Shown: positions 53,864 to 62,769, counted from the first letter of the stretch. The stretch is DNA of 64,000 bases from Alphaproteobacteria bacterium (GCA_002401455.1 NVTE01000007.1:22721-86720); one strand, 5' to 3'. Numbers and translations are program-made. Notes: generated by a model not told the origin, from the letters alone.

Positions 53864-55447
53864 CTAACCCTTTTCTGTCTTACTGCCGTGGTTTTTTATC
53901 TGGTCTAAATTCAGGTGACCGGCGGCCTTGATCCGCAGGCGAACCGCACCGCCCGGCACATAGGCCAGCGGCACTTCTTCAATATCAATGATCTCGATCG
54001 TGCCCCGTTCTGCGCCAGCGGCCACCGCCTTTTCGATCACTTCCTGCTTGGCCATATTCATGGCCTTATCCCGGCCAATGTCGTCATAGGAAAAGACTTT
54101 GTCTATTTCGGCCCCGATCTGGGCAATGGCCGCGCCAATGGCGTTGGCGACCGAAGCATGATCTGGAATGATGGTATCGCTGGTACCCGGGATATCCCGG
54201 TTGATCAGCACCGCCCCGCCGCCGACCAGAATCAGTGGCACCAGATCGCCACTGGTTTTCATCCGGTCAACCACATCGGCCATGATGTCATGAATGACAT
54301 CCACCGCCTTGGTCACCATGTCAGGGTCAAGAGAAGCTACTTTTGAGCTGTCGCCCATATCCACATAGCCGGCTGCAACCGCAATATCACTACTGGTCAG
54401 GGTGTCACCGCCAAAGACGATGGCGTCATCCAGAAGCTTATAGCCGACCGACTGCGGACCGACCGTGACCTCTGCCCCGTCCTGCCGGACAAGACTACCC
54501 CCCCCCAACCCGAAGGCCAGAATATCCGGCATGCGGAAATTGGTCCGGACGCCACCAATATCCACCGTCACCGAGGACTCCCGGGGGTAGCCATTGACCA
54601 GCATGCCAACGTCTGTTGTTGTGCCGCCAATATCCGCGACAATGGCATCCTTAACCCCGGACAGATAAGCCGCCCCGCGCATGCTGTTGGTGGGACCAGA
54701 GGCAAAAGTCAGCACCGGATATTTTCCGACAAATTCCGCATTCATCAGGGTGCCGTCATTCTGGCTGACATAAAAGGGCGCGGTGATATTGAGGTTTTTC
54801 AGGGCCTGATGAAAGGACGTGACCACGTCCTGGGCCATCTCCGCCAGCGAGGCATTCATGATGGTGGCATTTTCCCGCTCAAGAATCCCCAGGCGACCAA
54901 TGGTATGGGACAGGGAAACACTGACCTCACCCATATGCTCCCTCAGAAGCTCCTCCGCCCGCAGTTCCATAGCGCCATTGACCGAAGAGAAAAGTCCGGT
55001 CACCGCGACAGTGCGCAGGCCCTTTGCTTTAAAGTCCTGGGCCGCGGCAATGATCGCCGCTTCATCCAGCTCTTCATTGATCCGGCCATCATACTGGTAA
55101 CCGCCTTTGACCTGACGGATGGTATCCCCCACGGTCGCCGCGATTTCCTCTGGCCAGTCCAGCAAGGGCGGCAATGCCTGAGCCGCGGGTAAGGCAATCC
55201 GCAGAATACCAACCGGCAGCAGTCTCTTGCGTTCAACGAAGGCATTGGTGAAATGGGTTGTGCCGATCATCACACACTGGATATCATCAGCCGAAACATC
55301 AGCCTCGGCCATCACCTTTGATATGGCGGCGGTAATGCCGTCGCCCACATCCGGGGTCGTCGGCATCTTGCACCACGACAGAACCTGATCACCATTCAGT
55401 AATACAGCATCGGTATTCGTACCACCAACATCTACACCAATTCGCAT
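53864..55447 (-). CDS. hydantoinase/oxoprolinase family protein (HyuA-like)
   Basis: A 527-residue ATP-dependent hydantoinase A-type protein of the actin-like fold: MRIGVDVGGTNTDAVLLNG at the N-terminus is the phosphate-binding loop, with IGTTHFTNAFVERKRLLPVGILR, TFASGPTNSMRGAAYLSG, VADIGGTTTDVGMLVNG, and LVGGGAVLINRDI. The length matches the single-subunit HyuA class paired with DUF917, not the 650-700-residue HyuA/HyuB type; no HyuB is present. It is the first gene of the operon. The segment 55448-55646 upstream has no other gene. Confidence 0.93.
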   Translation of the reverse strand: MRIGVDVGGTNTDAVLLNGDQVLSWCKMPTTPDVGDGITAAISKVMAEADVSADDIQCVMIGTTHFTNAFVERKRLLPVGILRIALPAAQALPPLLDWPEEIAATVGDTIRQVKGGYQYDGRINEELDEAAIIAAAQDFKAKGLRTVAVTGLFSSVNGAMELRAEELLREHMGEVSVSLSHTIGRLGILERENATIMNASLAEMAQDVVTSFHQALKNLNITAPFYVSQNDGTLMNAEFVGKYPVLTFASGPTNSMRGAAYLSGVKDAIVADIGGTTTDVGMLVNGYPRESSVTVDIGGVRTNFRMPDILAFGLGGGSLVRQDGAEVTVGPQSVGYKLLDDAIVFGGDTLTSSDIAVAAGYVDMGDSSKVASLDPDMVTKAVDVIHDIMADVVDRMKTSGDLVPLILVGGGAVLINRDIPGTSDTIIPDHASVANAIGAAIAQIGAEIDKVFSYDDIGRDKAMNMAKQEVIEKAVAAGAERGTIEIIDIEEVPLAYVPGGAVRLRIKAAGHLNLDQIKNHGSKTEKG

Positions 55448-55624
55448 TTCTACTTTTCCCTAAACTTTACGCGTTGTGAATAACCAGTTAATTTTTATCG
55501 AAATCTCCAGGTATCACAAGGGGACTGTCTGGTAGGTTTTTGCATATTTTAGATAGGGCATGGGAAATTGAAGGAAAATTTAATAGCTACTGATAATGGT
55601 AGGTTTTTAGATAATTATTTAATC

Positions 55625-55648
55625 TGAGGACCAAATAACGGTACAGTC
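55625..55648. other. IS-end-like sequence at flgK breakpoint
   Basis: TGAGGACC...ACGGTACAGTC at 55625-55648 resembles the presumed IS3-type end at 44914-44940 (TGAGGTGGTCC...ACTGTACAGTC). It lies just beyond the point where FlgK similarity stops. This may be the trace of an insertion; the match is short and gapped. Confidence 0.35.
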
Positions 55649-56234
55649 AAATCAGACTTAGGTTTAATGTCAGCCCAATTTTTACCCTGATACAATAAGA
55701 ACTAAGCACCGATACCAGATGATCAAGTTTACTATTAATACTGTCAACAACATGAGGTATCTGCTGATCTGCGTCGGTGCGAAGGGACTGGATATTCCGG
55801 GAGAGATCATTGATATATAATGATAATGACTGAGAGCTCTGAACAACCTGTTCTTTGTAAATATTAGAATCCGGTTGCGATGACAGTTCATTGAACGCCG
55901 TCTGCACGTCAGAAACCTGACCGCTCAGGTTAAGGCCATCCGTGGTACCGATGGCAAAATCATAAGAGGACATATAGTCATTGATTACTTTATTCTTCCC
56001 GAGCTCAGCGGCTTGCGTATTTACCGACTTGGATAAGATATCATTGGAGATTCTTTGCTGTATCCCGCCACTGAAGGTCATGCCGGCACCAGACGATACT
56101 GTCGTGACGTCATAGGTCTTGCGCGTATAACCAACATTACTGGCATTGGAGATATTGGTGGACGCGACCGACATTTGATTTTGGGAAGACAACAAAGCTG
56201 TCGTCGACGTGGTCAAAATCTGATTGATTGACAT
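55647..56234 (-). pseudogene. flgK: truncated flagellar hook-filament junction protein FlgK
   Basis: FlgK, the first hook-filament junction protein, is about 450-600 residues long; here only 195 residues remain. The N-terminus is typical: INQILTTSTTALLSSQNQMSVASTNISNASNVGYTRKTYD, then QRISNDILSKSVNTQAAELGKNKVINDYMSSYDFAIGT. Similarity ends after INSKLDHLV near residue 173; 22 unrelated residues lead to the stop. The C-terminal helix needed for assembly is missing, so the protein cannot function normally. AGGAGAGG precedes the ATG at 56234, which overlaps the upstream stop (TGATG). Confidence 0.88.
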
Positions 56235-56554
56235 CACACCTCTCCTTTTTCACCTAACGTTGAGGAATGAGAATATTTGGCACACACCACCATATTCTCT
56301 TGAATTCTGGTGATCTTGACCCGCTGATTTTTCAGGCTATCGGTTAAAATATATTCACGCGCCTGCATGCCCCGGTCTATTTCTGCCAAGTCCGTCAAAA
56401 ACAGAAACTTTTGTTCCCCAGTTAACTGCTTGACACTATCTCTGATTTCCCGGGACAGCGCGATCGCATCTTCACTGGTATCTAACAGGGGAAGACGGTA
56501 GCCCTGTCCCTGGGAACGGCTAATGCGGTTAAGAGTTTTTTGAATATGGGACAT
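56234..56554 (-). CDS. hypothetical hook-operon protein (FlgN-like position)
   Basis: A 106-residue protein with no recognised domain. It lies between flgE (4 bp) and flgK (overlapping stop), with a ribosome-binding site in the end of flgE. Its sequence has a helical middle (SEDAIALSREIRDSVKQLTGEQKFLFLTDLAEIDRGMQAREYILTD). A FlgN-type chaperone for FlgK could be expected here, but there is no clear similarity. The frame is open 30 codons further upstream within flgE, which is not plausible. Confidence 0.65.
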   Translation of the reverse strand: MSHIQKTLNRISRSQGQGYRLPLLDTSEDAIALSREIRDSVKQLTGEQKFLFLTDLAEIDRGMQAREYILTDSLKNQRVKITRIQENMVVCAKYSHSSTLGEKGEV

Positions 56555-56558
56555 GACC

Positions 56559-57836
56559 TTACCTGACCGCCTGCAGCAGGGTGTCATACATTTCACTTGT
56601 CGCCGTGATAACTTTCGCCGCTGACGAGTAGGCTTGCTGCGCAATAATCATTTTATTGAATTCAGTCGCCGTATCTGTGTTTGACGTCTCAAGCGAGCTC
56701 GCCAGTATTTTCCCCGCGCTGCCCTGACCCGGCAAGGTCAGGTTTAAGTTACCGGCCAGATAACTTTCGTCATAAACCGTACCATCCACATGGGTAAGAC
56801 CATTGGCATTTTGAAAGGTCGCAATGGGAATTCGGTAAATTGTCTGAGACAGACCATTATCAAAATAGGCCGTCACCAGACCCGCATCATCAATGGCAAT
56901 ATCAGTAAGCTGGCCATAACGGGCCCCATCATCACTGGTGCTGAAAATCTCGACATCGGGGGCTGAGAAATTTGAGGCTTTCTGGGTAAGTCCATCCGAT
57001 TGCCCCACCGTCCCCAGGTCCAGCAGGAAATCATTGTCCTGAGCGCCGGTGGTAAAATTGGAAATCGTAATATCCAACGGATCAGGATTTGTTGCCGACA
57101 GGATCCCCTTGCCATCAAAATCAACCGTAATGGTAGAGGGGCTGATGGTACCGCTGGACATTCCGGGGGTCCCCGTTACATAGGGGTCATTCAGGGTCAA
57201 TGTCCATTGGTTGGCCGCATTTTTGGTCCAGTCCTGCTCTATGGTGTGACTGACGCCCAGGGAATCAAACGTCTCAACGGATGTGGTAAAAACATCCCCA
57301 ACCTGGGCATCTGCGGGCAGGTTGGCGGACATGGAAAGTTTTGAGGTGGCCTGGGCCGAGCCACTGATTGAATCCACACTGATCGGCTCCAGACCGTTCA
57401 GGTTATTACTGCTGCTCGCCAAAATATCGCCCTTGGCATCCGTCTTATATCCTAAAAGATAATAGCCCTCACTGTTGATAAGGTTCCCCCCCGCATCCGT
57501 AGAAAAACTACCATTACGACTATAGGCATAGCCAGAAGGCTTATTGTTTACATCATCCGAGACGACAAAAAATCCGTTGCCGTTAATGGCAACATTGGTC
57601 GCAACCCCCGTGCTTTCAATGAGACCGGGGGCACTGATGGCCTGGCCTGTCTCTGCCCGAACGCCGCTGACGGATTCAGACCCCAGGCTCCCAGACACCA
57701 TCGCATTGAAAGATACTTGTTTGGTTTTATAGGCCGTCGTACTGCTATTCGCGATATTTTCTGATATTGCGGAAAGGGCCGTGCTTTGGGCGGCAAGGGC
57801 ACCAACGGCAATGTTAAGGGCTGCGGTGAGGCTCAT
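56559..57836 (-). CDS. flgE: flagellar hook protein FlgE
   Basis: A 425-residue hook subunit. The N-terminal rod/hook motif reads LTAALNIAVGALAAQSTALSAISENIANSSTTAYKTKQVSF, then domain motifs such as ATNVAINGNGFFVVSDD and YSRNGSFSTDAGGNLINSEGYYLLGYKTD, and the C-terminal helix ASSLETSNTDTATEFNKMIIAQQAYSSAAKVITATSEMYDTLLQAVR. Length is usual for alphaproteobacterial FlgE. It lies 27 bp after flgD. Confidence 0.96.
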   Translation of the reverse strand: MSLTAALNIAVGALAAQSTALSAISENIANSSTTAYKTKQVSFNAMVSGSLGSESVSGVRAETGQAISAPGLIESTGVATNVAINGNGFFVVSDDVNNKPSGYAYSRNGSFSTDAGGNLINSEGYYLLGYKTDAKGDILASSSNNLNGLEPISVDSISGSAQATSKLSMSANLPADAQVGDVFTTSVETFDSLGVSHTIEQDWTKNAANQWTLTLNDPYVTGTPGMSSGTISPSTITVDFDGKGILSATNPDPLDITISNFTTGAQDNDFLLDLGTVGQSDGLTQKASNFSAPDVEIFSTSDDGARYGQLTDIAIDDAGLVTAYFDNGLSQTIYRIPIATFQNANGLTHVDGTVYDESYLAGNLNLTLPGQGSAGKILASSLETSNTDTATEFNKMIIAQQAYSSAAKVITATSEMYDTLLQAVR

Positions 57837-57863
57837 ATCGGATCTCCTAAAAAAAATGAAACA

Positions 57864-58565
57864 TTAAATAACGTCAGCGTCACTGCTGAAAAATTTGAGG
57901 ATGTCACTGTCGGCAAAGGTGAGGTTTCCTGCCTGATACAGCGGGGCGCTTCGCGTCGTGTCGATCATCTGTACATTGACAAAAGACGAGATCGTGCTGG
58001 TAAGCTCTTCGCCCTGGGCATCTAAGGACCTTACCGATAACGTCAGCACACTATCCTCATGAACACTGTCGGCCATATCCTCCAGTTTCAGGTCAAGCTT
58101 GTGCCTGCCGGGCTCTGTCTCACCTTCGGCCTGATAGACAACATTGCCTTCACCATCGACGACGGAGATTACTGTCGTGCTCACTCCGCCCTGGGTTTCA
58201 TAGGCCCAGCTTGCTGTGCCGCCCTGAACCGGCGCCTGCGCCGAATTGAGTTCCATATCTGTCCCCAGATAAGACACGGCAAGAAAACTTGTGTTGGCCA
58301 ATAAACTGGTATTCAGGTTTTCCAGTTGAACATTGGTGTCTATTGATTGTTCAAGTTGGGAATAGCTGACCATCTGGTTGGTCATTTCATTGGTATCCAT
58401 GGGATCCATCGGATCCTGGTTCTCTAGCTGCACCAGTAACAGAGAAAGAAAGTCTACAATGTCATCAGACTCTTCGGTTTTTTTGGCTATGCTTGAGTTG
58501 TCCAGATACTGGGGAGTATTCTGGATTATTTGTGAATTATATGTTGTTGCCTGGACGTCAGACAT
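57864..58565 (-). CDS. flgD: flagellar hook assembly protein FlgD
   Basis: A 233-residue hook-cap protein that supports FlgE polymerisation. The N-terminal segment has DIVDFLSLLLVQLENQDPMDPMDTNEMTNQMVSYSQLEQSIDTNVQLENL, the FlgD signature, and the C-terminal part a FlgD Ig-like/Tudor-like region. GAAGGAGG with 5-nt spacing fixes the ATG at 58565. It is the first gene of the minus-strand hook operon, divergent from flagellin. Confidence 0.95.
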   Translation of the reverse strand: MSDVQATTYNSQIIQNTPQYLDNSSIAKKTEESDDIVDFLSLLLVQLENQDPMDPMDTNEMTNQMVSYSQLEQSIDTNVQLENLNTSLLANTSFLAVSYLGTDMELNSAQAPVQGGTASWAYETQGGVSTTVISVVDGEGNVVYQAEGETEPGRHKLDLKLEDMADSVHEDSVLTLSVRSLDAQGEELTSTISSFVNVQMIDTTRSAPLYQAGNLTFADSDILKFFSSDADVI

Positions 58566-58754
58566 GCCCGCCTCCTTCAAGTGTAAAAGTATAAGCTGTG
58601 GTCGATTACCGACTGTTCACTATGTTTCACGAGAGGGGTTGGCGAATTGGGGCGATAAATATTAAAAAATTATTTTTACTGACCCGCCGCCCCAAACAGA
58701 AAGGACGGTTCGTATAAAGAAGGGAACGTGTTTCGCAGAATGTGATTTTGTTCC

Positions 58755-58780
58755 CCGGTCCCCACATGAGTGGGGGCCGG
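58755..58780 (+). promoter_or_regulatory. stable hairpin in the flagellin mRNA leader
   Basis: CCGGTCCCCAC (58755-58765) pairs with GTGGGGGCCGG (58770-58780): an 11-bp stem (one G-T pair) and loop ATGA, 28 nt upstream of the flagellin ATG. Leader structures of flagellin mRNA are targets of the FlbT post-transcriptional regulator in Caulobacter; whether this one is, is unknown. No T run follows, so it is not a terminator. Confidence 0.7.
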
Positions 58781-58808
58781 ATACTGAACAGATTAATGGA
58801 GTAAAAAT

Positions 58809-59633
58809 ATGCCTGTTATTTCTACAAATATGGCTGCGAATACAGCCCTGAGGTACTTAAATCAAAACTCGGACGCTCAAAGCAGCTCATTAGCCAAGCT
58901 TGCCAGCGGATCCAGGATTCAGGTGGCATCCGATGATGCTTCCGGTCTGGCCGTGGGCACAGCCCTGTCTGCTGATATTGCTGTCCTTGAACAAGCTTCC
59001 ATCAATGCCCAGCATGGAGAAGCCGTGTTGCAAACTGCCGATGGCGGACTATCCCGAATTGGAGACATCCTGCAACGGTTGAAATCCTTGACCGCACAGT
59101 CACAATCCGGTGCCATAAGCAACACAGAACGTGGGTACGTGGATGCAGAATTTCAGCAACTCATCAAGGAAATCGATGCCATCTCTTCCCAGACAACCTT
59201 TAACGGTGAAAAGATGCTGGATGGAACCGGTGCTTATGCAGCGGGTGTGGATTTCCTGGTGGGCGTGGAGGCAACAAACACGATTACAGTAACCCTTGCT
59301 GATGTTGATACAACGGCGTTAGGCATCAACGCCGCAAGCGTAACGACAACAACAAATGCAGCTGCTGCCATGACGCTTATTGATACGGCAATTGGCACGG
59401 TATCGGGTGAGCGGGCCAATGTGGGGGCGACCCTGTCCCGATTTGGCTATCGAGGTGATGTCATTAACAGTTCTCTGGAAAACCTGAAGGCTGCTAAATC
59501 CACGATTATGGACGCCGACATTGCCGCAGAGCAGATCAACTTCACCAATGCGCAAACATTGACTGATGCCGCGATCTCTGCGCTGGCCCGGGCCAACACC
59601 ATGCCGCAGAAGCTGTTGCAGCTATTATCTTAA
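58809..59633 (+). CDS. fliC: flagellin
   Basis: A 274-residue filament subunit. The N-terminal D0/D1 helix is VISTNMAANTALRYLNQNSDAQSSSLAKLASGSRIQVASDDASGLAVG; the C-terminal helix has RFGYRGDVINSSLENLKAAKSTIMDADIAAEQINFTNAQTLTDAAISALARANTMPQKLLQLL. The short variable middle (Ala/Thr/Val rich) is typical of alphaproteobacterial flagellins of 270-280 residues. GGAG 7 nt upstream supports the ATG. A leader hairpin is present. No second flagellin gene is in the window. A short 8-bp hairpin lies 44 bp beyond the stop. Confidence 0.97.
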   Translation: MPVISTNMAANTALRYLNQNSDAQSSSLAKLASGSRIQVASDDASGLAVGTALSADIAVLEQASINAQHGEAVLQTADGGLSRIGDILQRLKSLTAQSQSGAISNTERGYVDAEFQQLIKEIDAISSQTTFNGEKMLDGTGAYAAGVDFLVGVEATNTITVTLADVDTTALGINAASVTTTTNAAAAMTLIDTAIGTVSGERANVGATLSRFGYRGDVINSSLENLKAAKSTIMDADIAAEQINFTNAQTLTDAAISALARANTMPQKLLQLLS

Positions 59634-59676
59634 TACTGGGCTGAATAAAATTCCGGATTTTTATTTTAACCCGACC

Positions 59677-59699
59677 GGGGGAAGGCATTGTCTTCCCTC
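59677..59699 (+). terminator. weak hairpin after flagellin
   Basis: GGGGGAAG (59677-59684) pairs with CTTCCCTC (59692-59699) around a 7-nt loop, without a T run. Possible termination or mRNA-stability element between flagellin and fliD. Confidence 0.35.
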
Positions 59700-59745
59700 A
59701 AACCCAAAAAACAAAAAATGACCTGTAATTATTTAAGGACCTATA

Positions 59746-61440
59746 ATGTCAACCGCCGGCGCTGTTATCCAAAATGATAATACAACTTATATTTCCTCTA
59801 TCTCGTCAGGGCTGGACACCAATTCACTTGTCGAGGCCGCCGTTGCCCAAAAGACCGCCCCGGCTGATAGAATAGACATAAAGGTCGAAGAAAATGATTT
59901 AAAGGCAGAAGCATACAAGGAACTGCAAAAACTTTCCCTCGAGCTTGAGAATTCCCTGAATAAGTTAAGCTCCAGAAATTACAGCGCCCTCGGCGGCAGC
60001 AATGATTTTGATCTCAAACAAGCCTATTTAGGCAGCAGTGACCTCTCTGATCCAACAAGTATTATCGCCGTCAGTGCCGATAATACCGCCATCGCGACAA
60101 ATTATAATGTTGAAGTGACGCAACTGGCCCAGAAGATGAAAGTCACCAGCGCCGCCCAAAACAATGCCCCCCTAGGATTAACCGGCGACTTCTCTTTGGG
60201 ACTTGAGGGCAGGACTAATAATATTATTTCAGTGACGCCTGAAATGACCATATCTGACCTTGCTGATAAAATTAATGCGACATCGTCTGAAACCGGCGTC
60301 AATGCTACGTTAATTTCTATCGACGCCGATACTGTTAAGCTGGTCCTGTCAGCCGACCAAGCAGCTCAACAAATATCCTTTTCAATCATTAGTGGTGAAA
60401 ATGTTTTAAGCGCCATTGGTGTCTCTGACAATTTGGGTAATTTCGCAACTATAAATAAGCAGGCTCAGCCCGCCATAATAATCGTCGACGGCAATGAAGT
60501 CGTCCGAAACAGTAATGAAATTGATGATGTTATTTCAGGGTTAAGTTTTTCCCTGTTAAATGCCCAGCCCGGGTCCGTCATAAATATTGACATTGAGCAT
60601 GATTATAATGCCGTCAAGACCTCCCTTACCGACTTCATTGACTCCTACAACGCCCTGCGGGAATTTATTTTAAACCAACAAAATATTTCAGAAGATGGCC
60701 TTGTATCAGCAGAAAGCATTCTGTTTGCCGATACCCTGGTGCGTAATATGGACGCCGGCATCTATGATATCCTGAATACAACGTCATTTGGGTCACCTCT
60801 GAACATTGATAATCTGGCACAAATGGGCATAGAGATGGATACGAGCAATCGTCTTTTTCTGGCAGATGAGAATAAACTGGACACCATCCTGTTATCAGAC
60901 TTTTCCGCATTGGAAAATTTCTTCGAAACCACCTACACCAGCTCAGACAGTCGATTGAAAATTCTTAACAACTCAACCCTGAATTCAGGAATGAATTTTT
61001 CGCTTTCCCTGTCATCTGATGATCAGGGCAATATCACCGCTGTCCAGGCGGATGGCCAATCGGGGCTTTTCGATTTCCAGGGGAATTTGATAACAGGCAA
61101 AAAGGGCACCCAATATGACGGGTTGAGCTTTGCGATAACTTTGGATCCTCTCGAATCGAAAACCATTGACGTGAATATTCACAGTGGTTTCACAGATAGT
61201 CTGGGAAATTATCTCAGTGTGTATTCTAATGACCTGGACGGCCTGGTCCAAAATGAAATAACCACCCTTTCAAACAATAATTCCACCCTCAAAGCAGAGG
61301 CGGCAAGAATACGATTTGACGCAGAGATTTATCGTCAAAAAGAAATTGAAAAATATGCAAAAATGGAAATTGAATTGCAAAATGCAGAATTACTCAGAAA
61401 ACAAATTGCATCAATATTAGGAGACAATGGCAATGACTGA
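59746..61440 (+). CDS. fliD: flagellar filament capping protein FliD
   Basis: A 564-residue cap protein. The N-terminal ISSISSGLDTNSLVEAAVAQKTAPADRIDIKVEENDLKAEAYKELQKLSLELE is the FliD D0 helix region, followed by the central FliD_C region (VIIVDGNEVVRNSNEIDDVISGLSFSLLNA and YDAVKTSLTDFIDSYNALREF-like) and a C-terminal coiled coil (RFDAEIYRQKEIEKYAKMEIELQNAELLRKQI). Length is normal. AAGGA 6 nt upstream supports the ATG. The end overlaps the FliS start by 14 bp. Confidence 0.93.
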   Translation: MSTAGAVIQNDNTTYISSISSGLDTNSLVEAAVAQKTAPADRIDIKVEENDLKAEAYKELQKLSLELENSLNKLSSRNYSALGGSNDFDLKQAYLGSSDLSDPTSIIAVSADNTAIATNYNVEVTQLAQKMKVTSAAQNNAPLGLTGDFSLGLEGRTNNIISVTPEMTISDLADKINATSSETGVNATLISIDADTVKLVLSADQAAQQISFSIISGENVLSAIGVSDNLGNFATINKQAQPAIIIVDGNEVVRNSNEIDDVISGLSFSLLNAQPGSVINIDIEHDYNAVKTSLTDFIDSYNALREFILNQQNISEDGLVSAESILFADTLVRNMDAGIYDILNTTSFGSPLNIDNLAQMGIEMDTSNRLFLADENKLDTILLSDFSALENFFETTYTSSDSRLKILNNSTLNSGMNFSLSLSSDDQGNITAVQADGQSGLFDFQGNLITGKKGTQYDGLSFAITLDPLESKTIDVNIHSGFTDSLGNYLSVYSNDLDGLVQNEITTLSNNNSTLKAEAARIRFDAEIYRQKEIEKYAKMEIELQNAELLRKQIASILGDNGND

Positions 61441-61867
61441 ACAAAATAACCCCGCCCTTTTGGGCTTCAACGCCTATCAGAAAAAACTCTATGGGGCCAC
61501 GTCCAAGGAACAGGTTTTTTTATCTCTCAACAAAGGAATTCACGAATTCCTGAGGGCGGCAAAATTTTCCTATGAACAAGATTCCCTGGACAAAATGTGC
61601 CACTATTGCCAAAAATCATTACAGGTTATACTGGCATTAAAGTCTCAATTTGCCCGTGTTGATGCCCACAAAAACGAGGCTATCCTCCACTCTTTTTATG
61701 AATTTTTATTCAAAAAAAATGTTTCAATACAAAATGTTAGCGACAAACAACGGGAATTCGATTCCTTATTGTCAACCATACATGGCTTTTATACTCTCCT
61801 CGAAGATCAGATCACCCCCCCGGGAGAGGGGAAGAATTTACCTATGCGGACAAATACCGTCATATAA
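61427..61867 (+). CDS. fliS: flagellin export chaperone FliS
   Basis: A 146-residue small helical protein that binds unpolymerised flagellin. The FliS pattern is visible: NAYQKKLYGATSKEQVFLSLNKGIHEFLRAAKFSYEQDSLDKMCHYCQKSLQVILALKSQF, then a helix FYEFLFKKNVSIQNV. The residues normally Asn-Pro-Tyr are Asn-Ala-Tyr here. Its start overlaps fliD by 14 bp, and an ATG two codons later is also possible. The last 20 residues are unlike the family. Confidence 0.75.
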   Translation: MAMTEQNNPALLGFNAYQKKLYGATSKEQVFLSLNKGIHEFLRAAKFSYEQDSLDKMCHYCQKSLQVILALKSQFARVDAHKNEAILHSFYEFLFKKNVSIQNVSDKQREFDSLLSTIHGFYTLLEDQITPPGEGKNLPMRTNTVI

Positions 61868-61937
61868 ATTCTGGCATCATACTTGCGTATTACTTAACTA
61901 CGGACACGATAGTTAAATAATATGAGAAGAAGTTTTG

Positions 61938-62540
61938 ATGTATAAAATTAATAATATTCAAAATCTTGAAACTGTAGCGGACGAAAAATTGTACCACCAA
62001 ACAAGCCAGGGCAATGAACATGCTTTTCGGATCCTTATGTCTCGCCACCTTGACAAGGTGTGGCGGTTATCTTTCAACATTCTCGCGGATGACAAAGACT
62101 CTGAAGATGTTGTCCAGGAAGTGTTTTTATCCGTTTGGAAAAAAAGCACCTCCTGGCAAGAAGGGGGCGCAAAATTCAGCACCTGGCTCTATCGGGTCAG
62201 TATTAACAAGGCCATAGATTTTAAAAGAAAAAAGGCAAGAACTCCGATACCACTGGACGCTGACAAAATTAATTTCATCCAGGAAGAAACTTCTTTAAAG
62301 AGTGATTTTCCTTTGCCCGACGACATTTTATTAAAGAAAGAGGCCGCGCAGGAAATAAGCAAAATCATTTTATCCTTGCCAGCCAAGCAAAAAACGGTCA
62401 TTCATTTATTCTACTTTGAGGAAATGACGGTGCCCGAAATTGCCAAAGACATCAATACGACCGAAGTTGCCGTACGGTCTTTACTCAAAAGAGGCAAAAA
62501 ATCACTTAGGGAAGAACTTTGTCACCAGAAGAAGATCTGA
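61938..62540 (+). CDS. ECF-type RNA polymerase sigma factor
   Basis: A 200-residue extracytoplasmic-function sigma factor. Sigma-2 has NEHAFRILMSRHLDKVWRLSFNILADDKDSEDVVQEVFLSVWKKS and the -10 helix FSTWLYRVSINKAIDFKRK; sigma-4 has LPAKQKTVIHLFYFEEMTVPEIAKDINTTEVAVRSLLKRGKKSLREEL. The ATG at 61938 follows AGAAG. It lies 70 bp after FliS and 4 bp before its small partner. The target regulon is not identifiable; no promoter of its own type is evident in the window. Confidence 0.93.
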   Translation: MYKINNIQNLETVADEKLYHQTSQGNEHAFRILMSRHLDKVWRLSFNILADDKDSEDVVQEVFLSVWKKSTSWQEGGAKFSTWLYRVSINKAIDFKRKKARTPIPLDADKINFIQEETSLKSDFPLPDDILLKKEAAQEISKIILSLPAKQKTVIHLFYFEEMTVPEIAKDINTTEVAVRSLLKRGKKSLREELCHQKKI

Positions 62541-62544
62541 AATT

Positions 62545-62769
62545 ATGAAGTTAGATGAATTTAAAGATAACCTGACGGTTTATGGTGCCGATTTGAATAA
62601 ATGGCCCGATGCCGTAAGACCAGCAGCAGAAAACCTCCTGGAAACGTCCGTGGACGCACAGGATGCCTTCAGTGACGCAACGACCCTGGACATGCTGATT
62701 AACCCTGGTTTAACGCATCCGCCCCAGAACCTTGCCGATAAGATTAGCCATAAAATTATAAAGAAATAA
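62545..62769 (+). CDS. small protein paired with the ECF sigma factor
   Basis: A 74-residue protein, KLDEFKDNLTVYGADLNKWPDAVRPAAENLLETSVDAQDAFSDATTLDMLI, similar in pattern to short proteins (YGAD-x-x-RWP) found after ECF sigma genes in alphaproteobacteria. It has no membrane segment. It may act as a small anti-sigma partner or be a remnant of one; function is not known. It starts 4 bp after the sigma stop. Confidence 0.65.
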   Translation: MKLDEFKDNLTVYGADLNKWPDAVRPAAENLLETSVDAQDAFSDATTLDMLINPGLTHPPQNLADKISHKIIKK

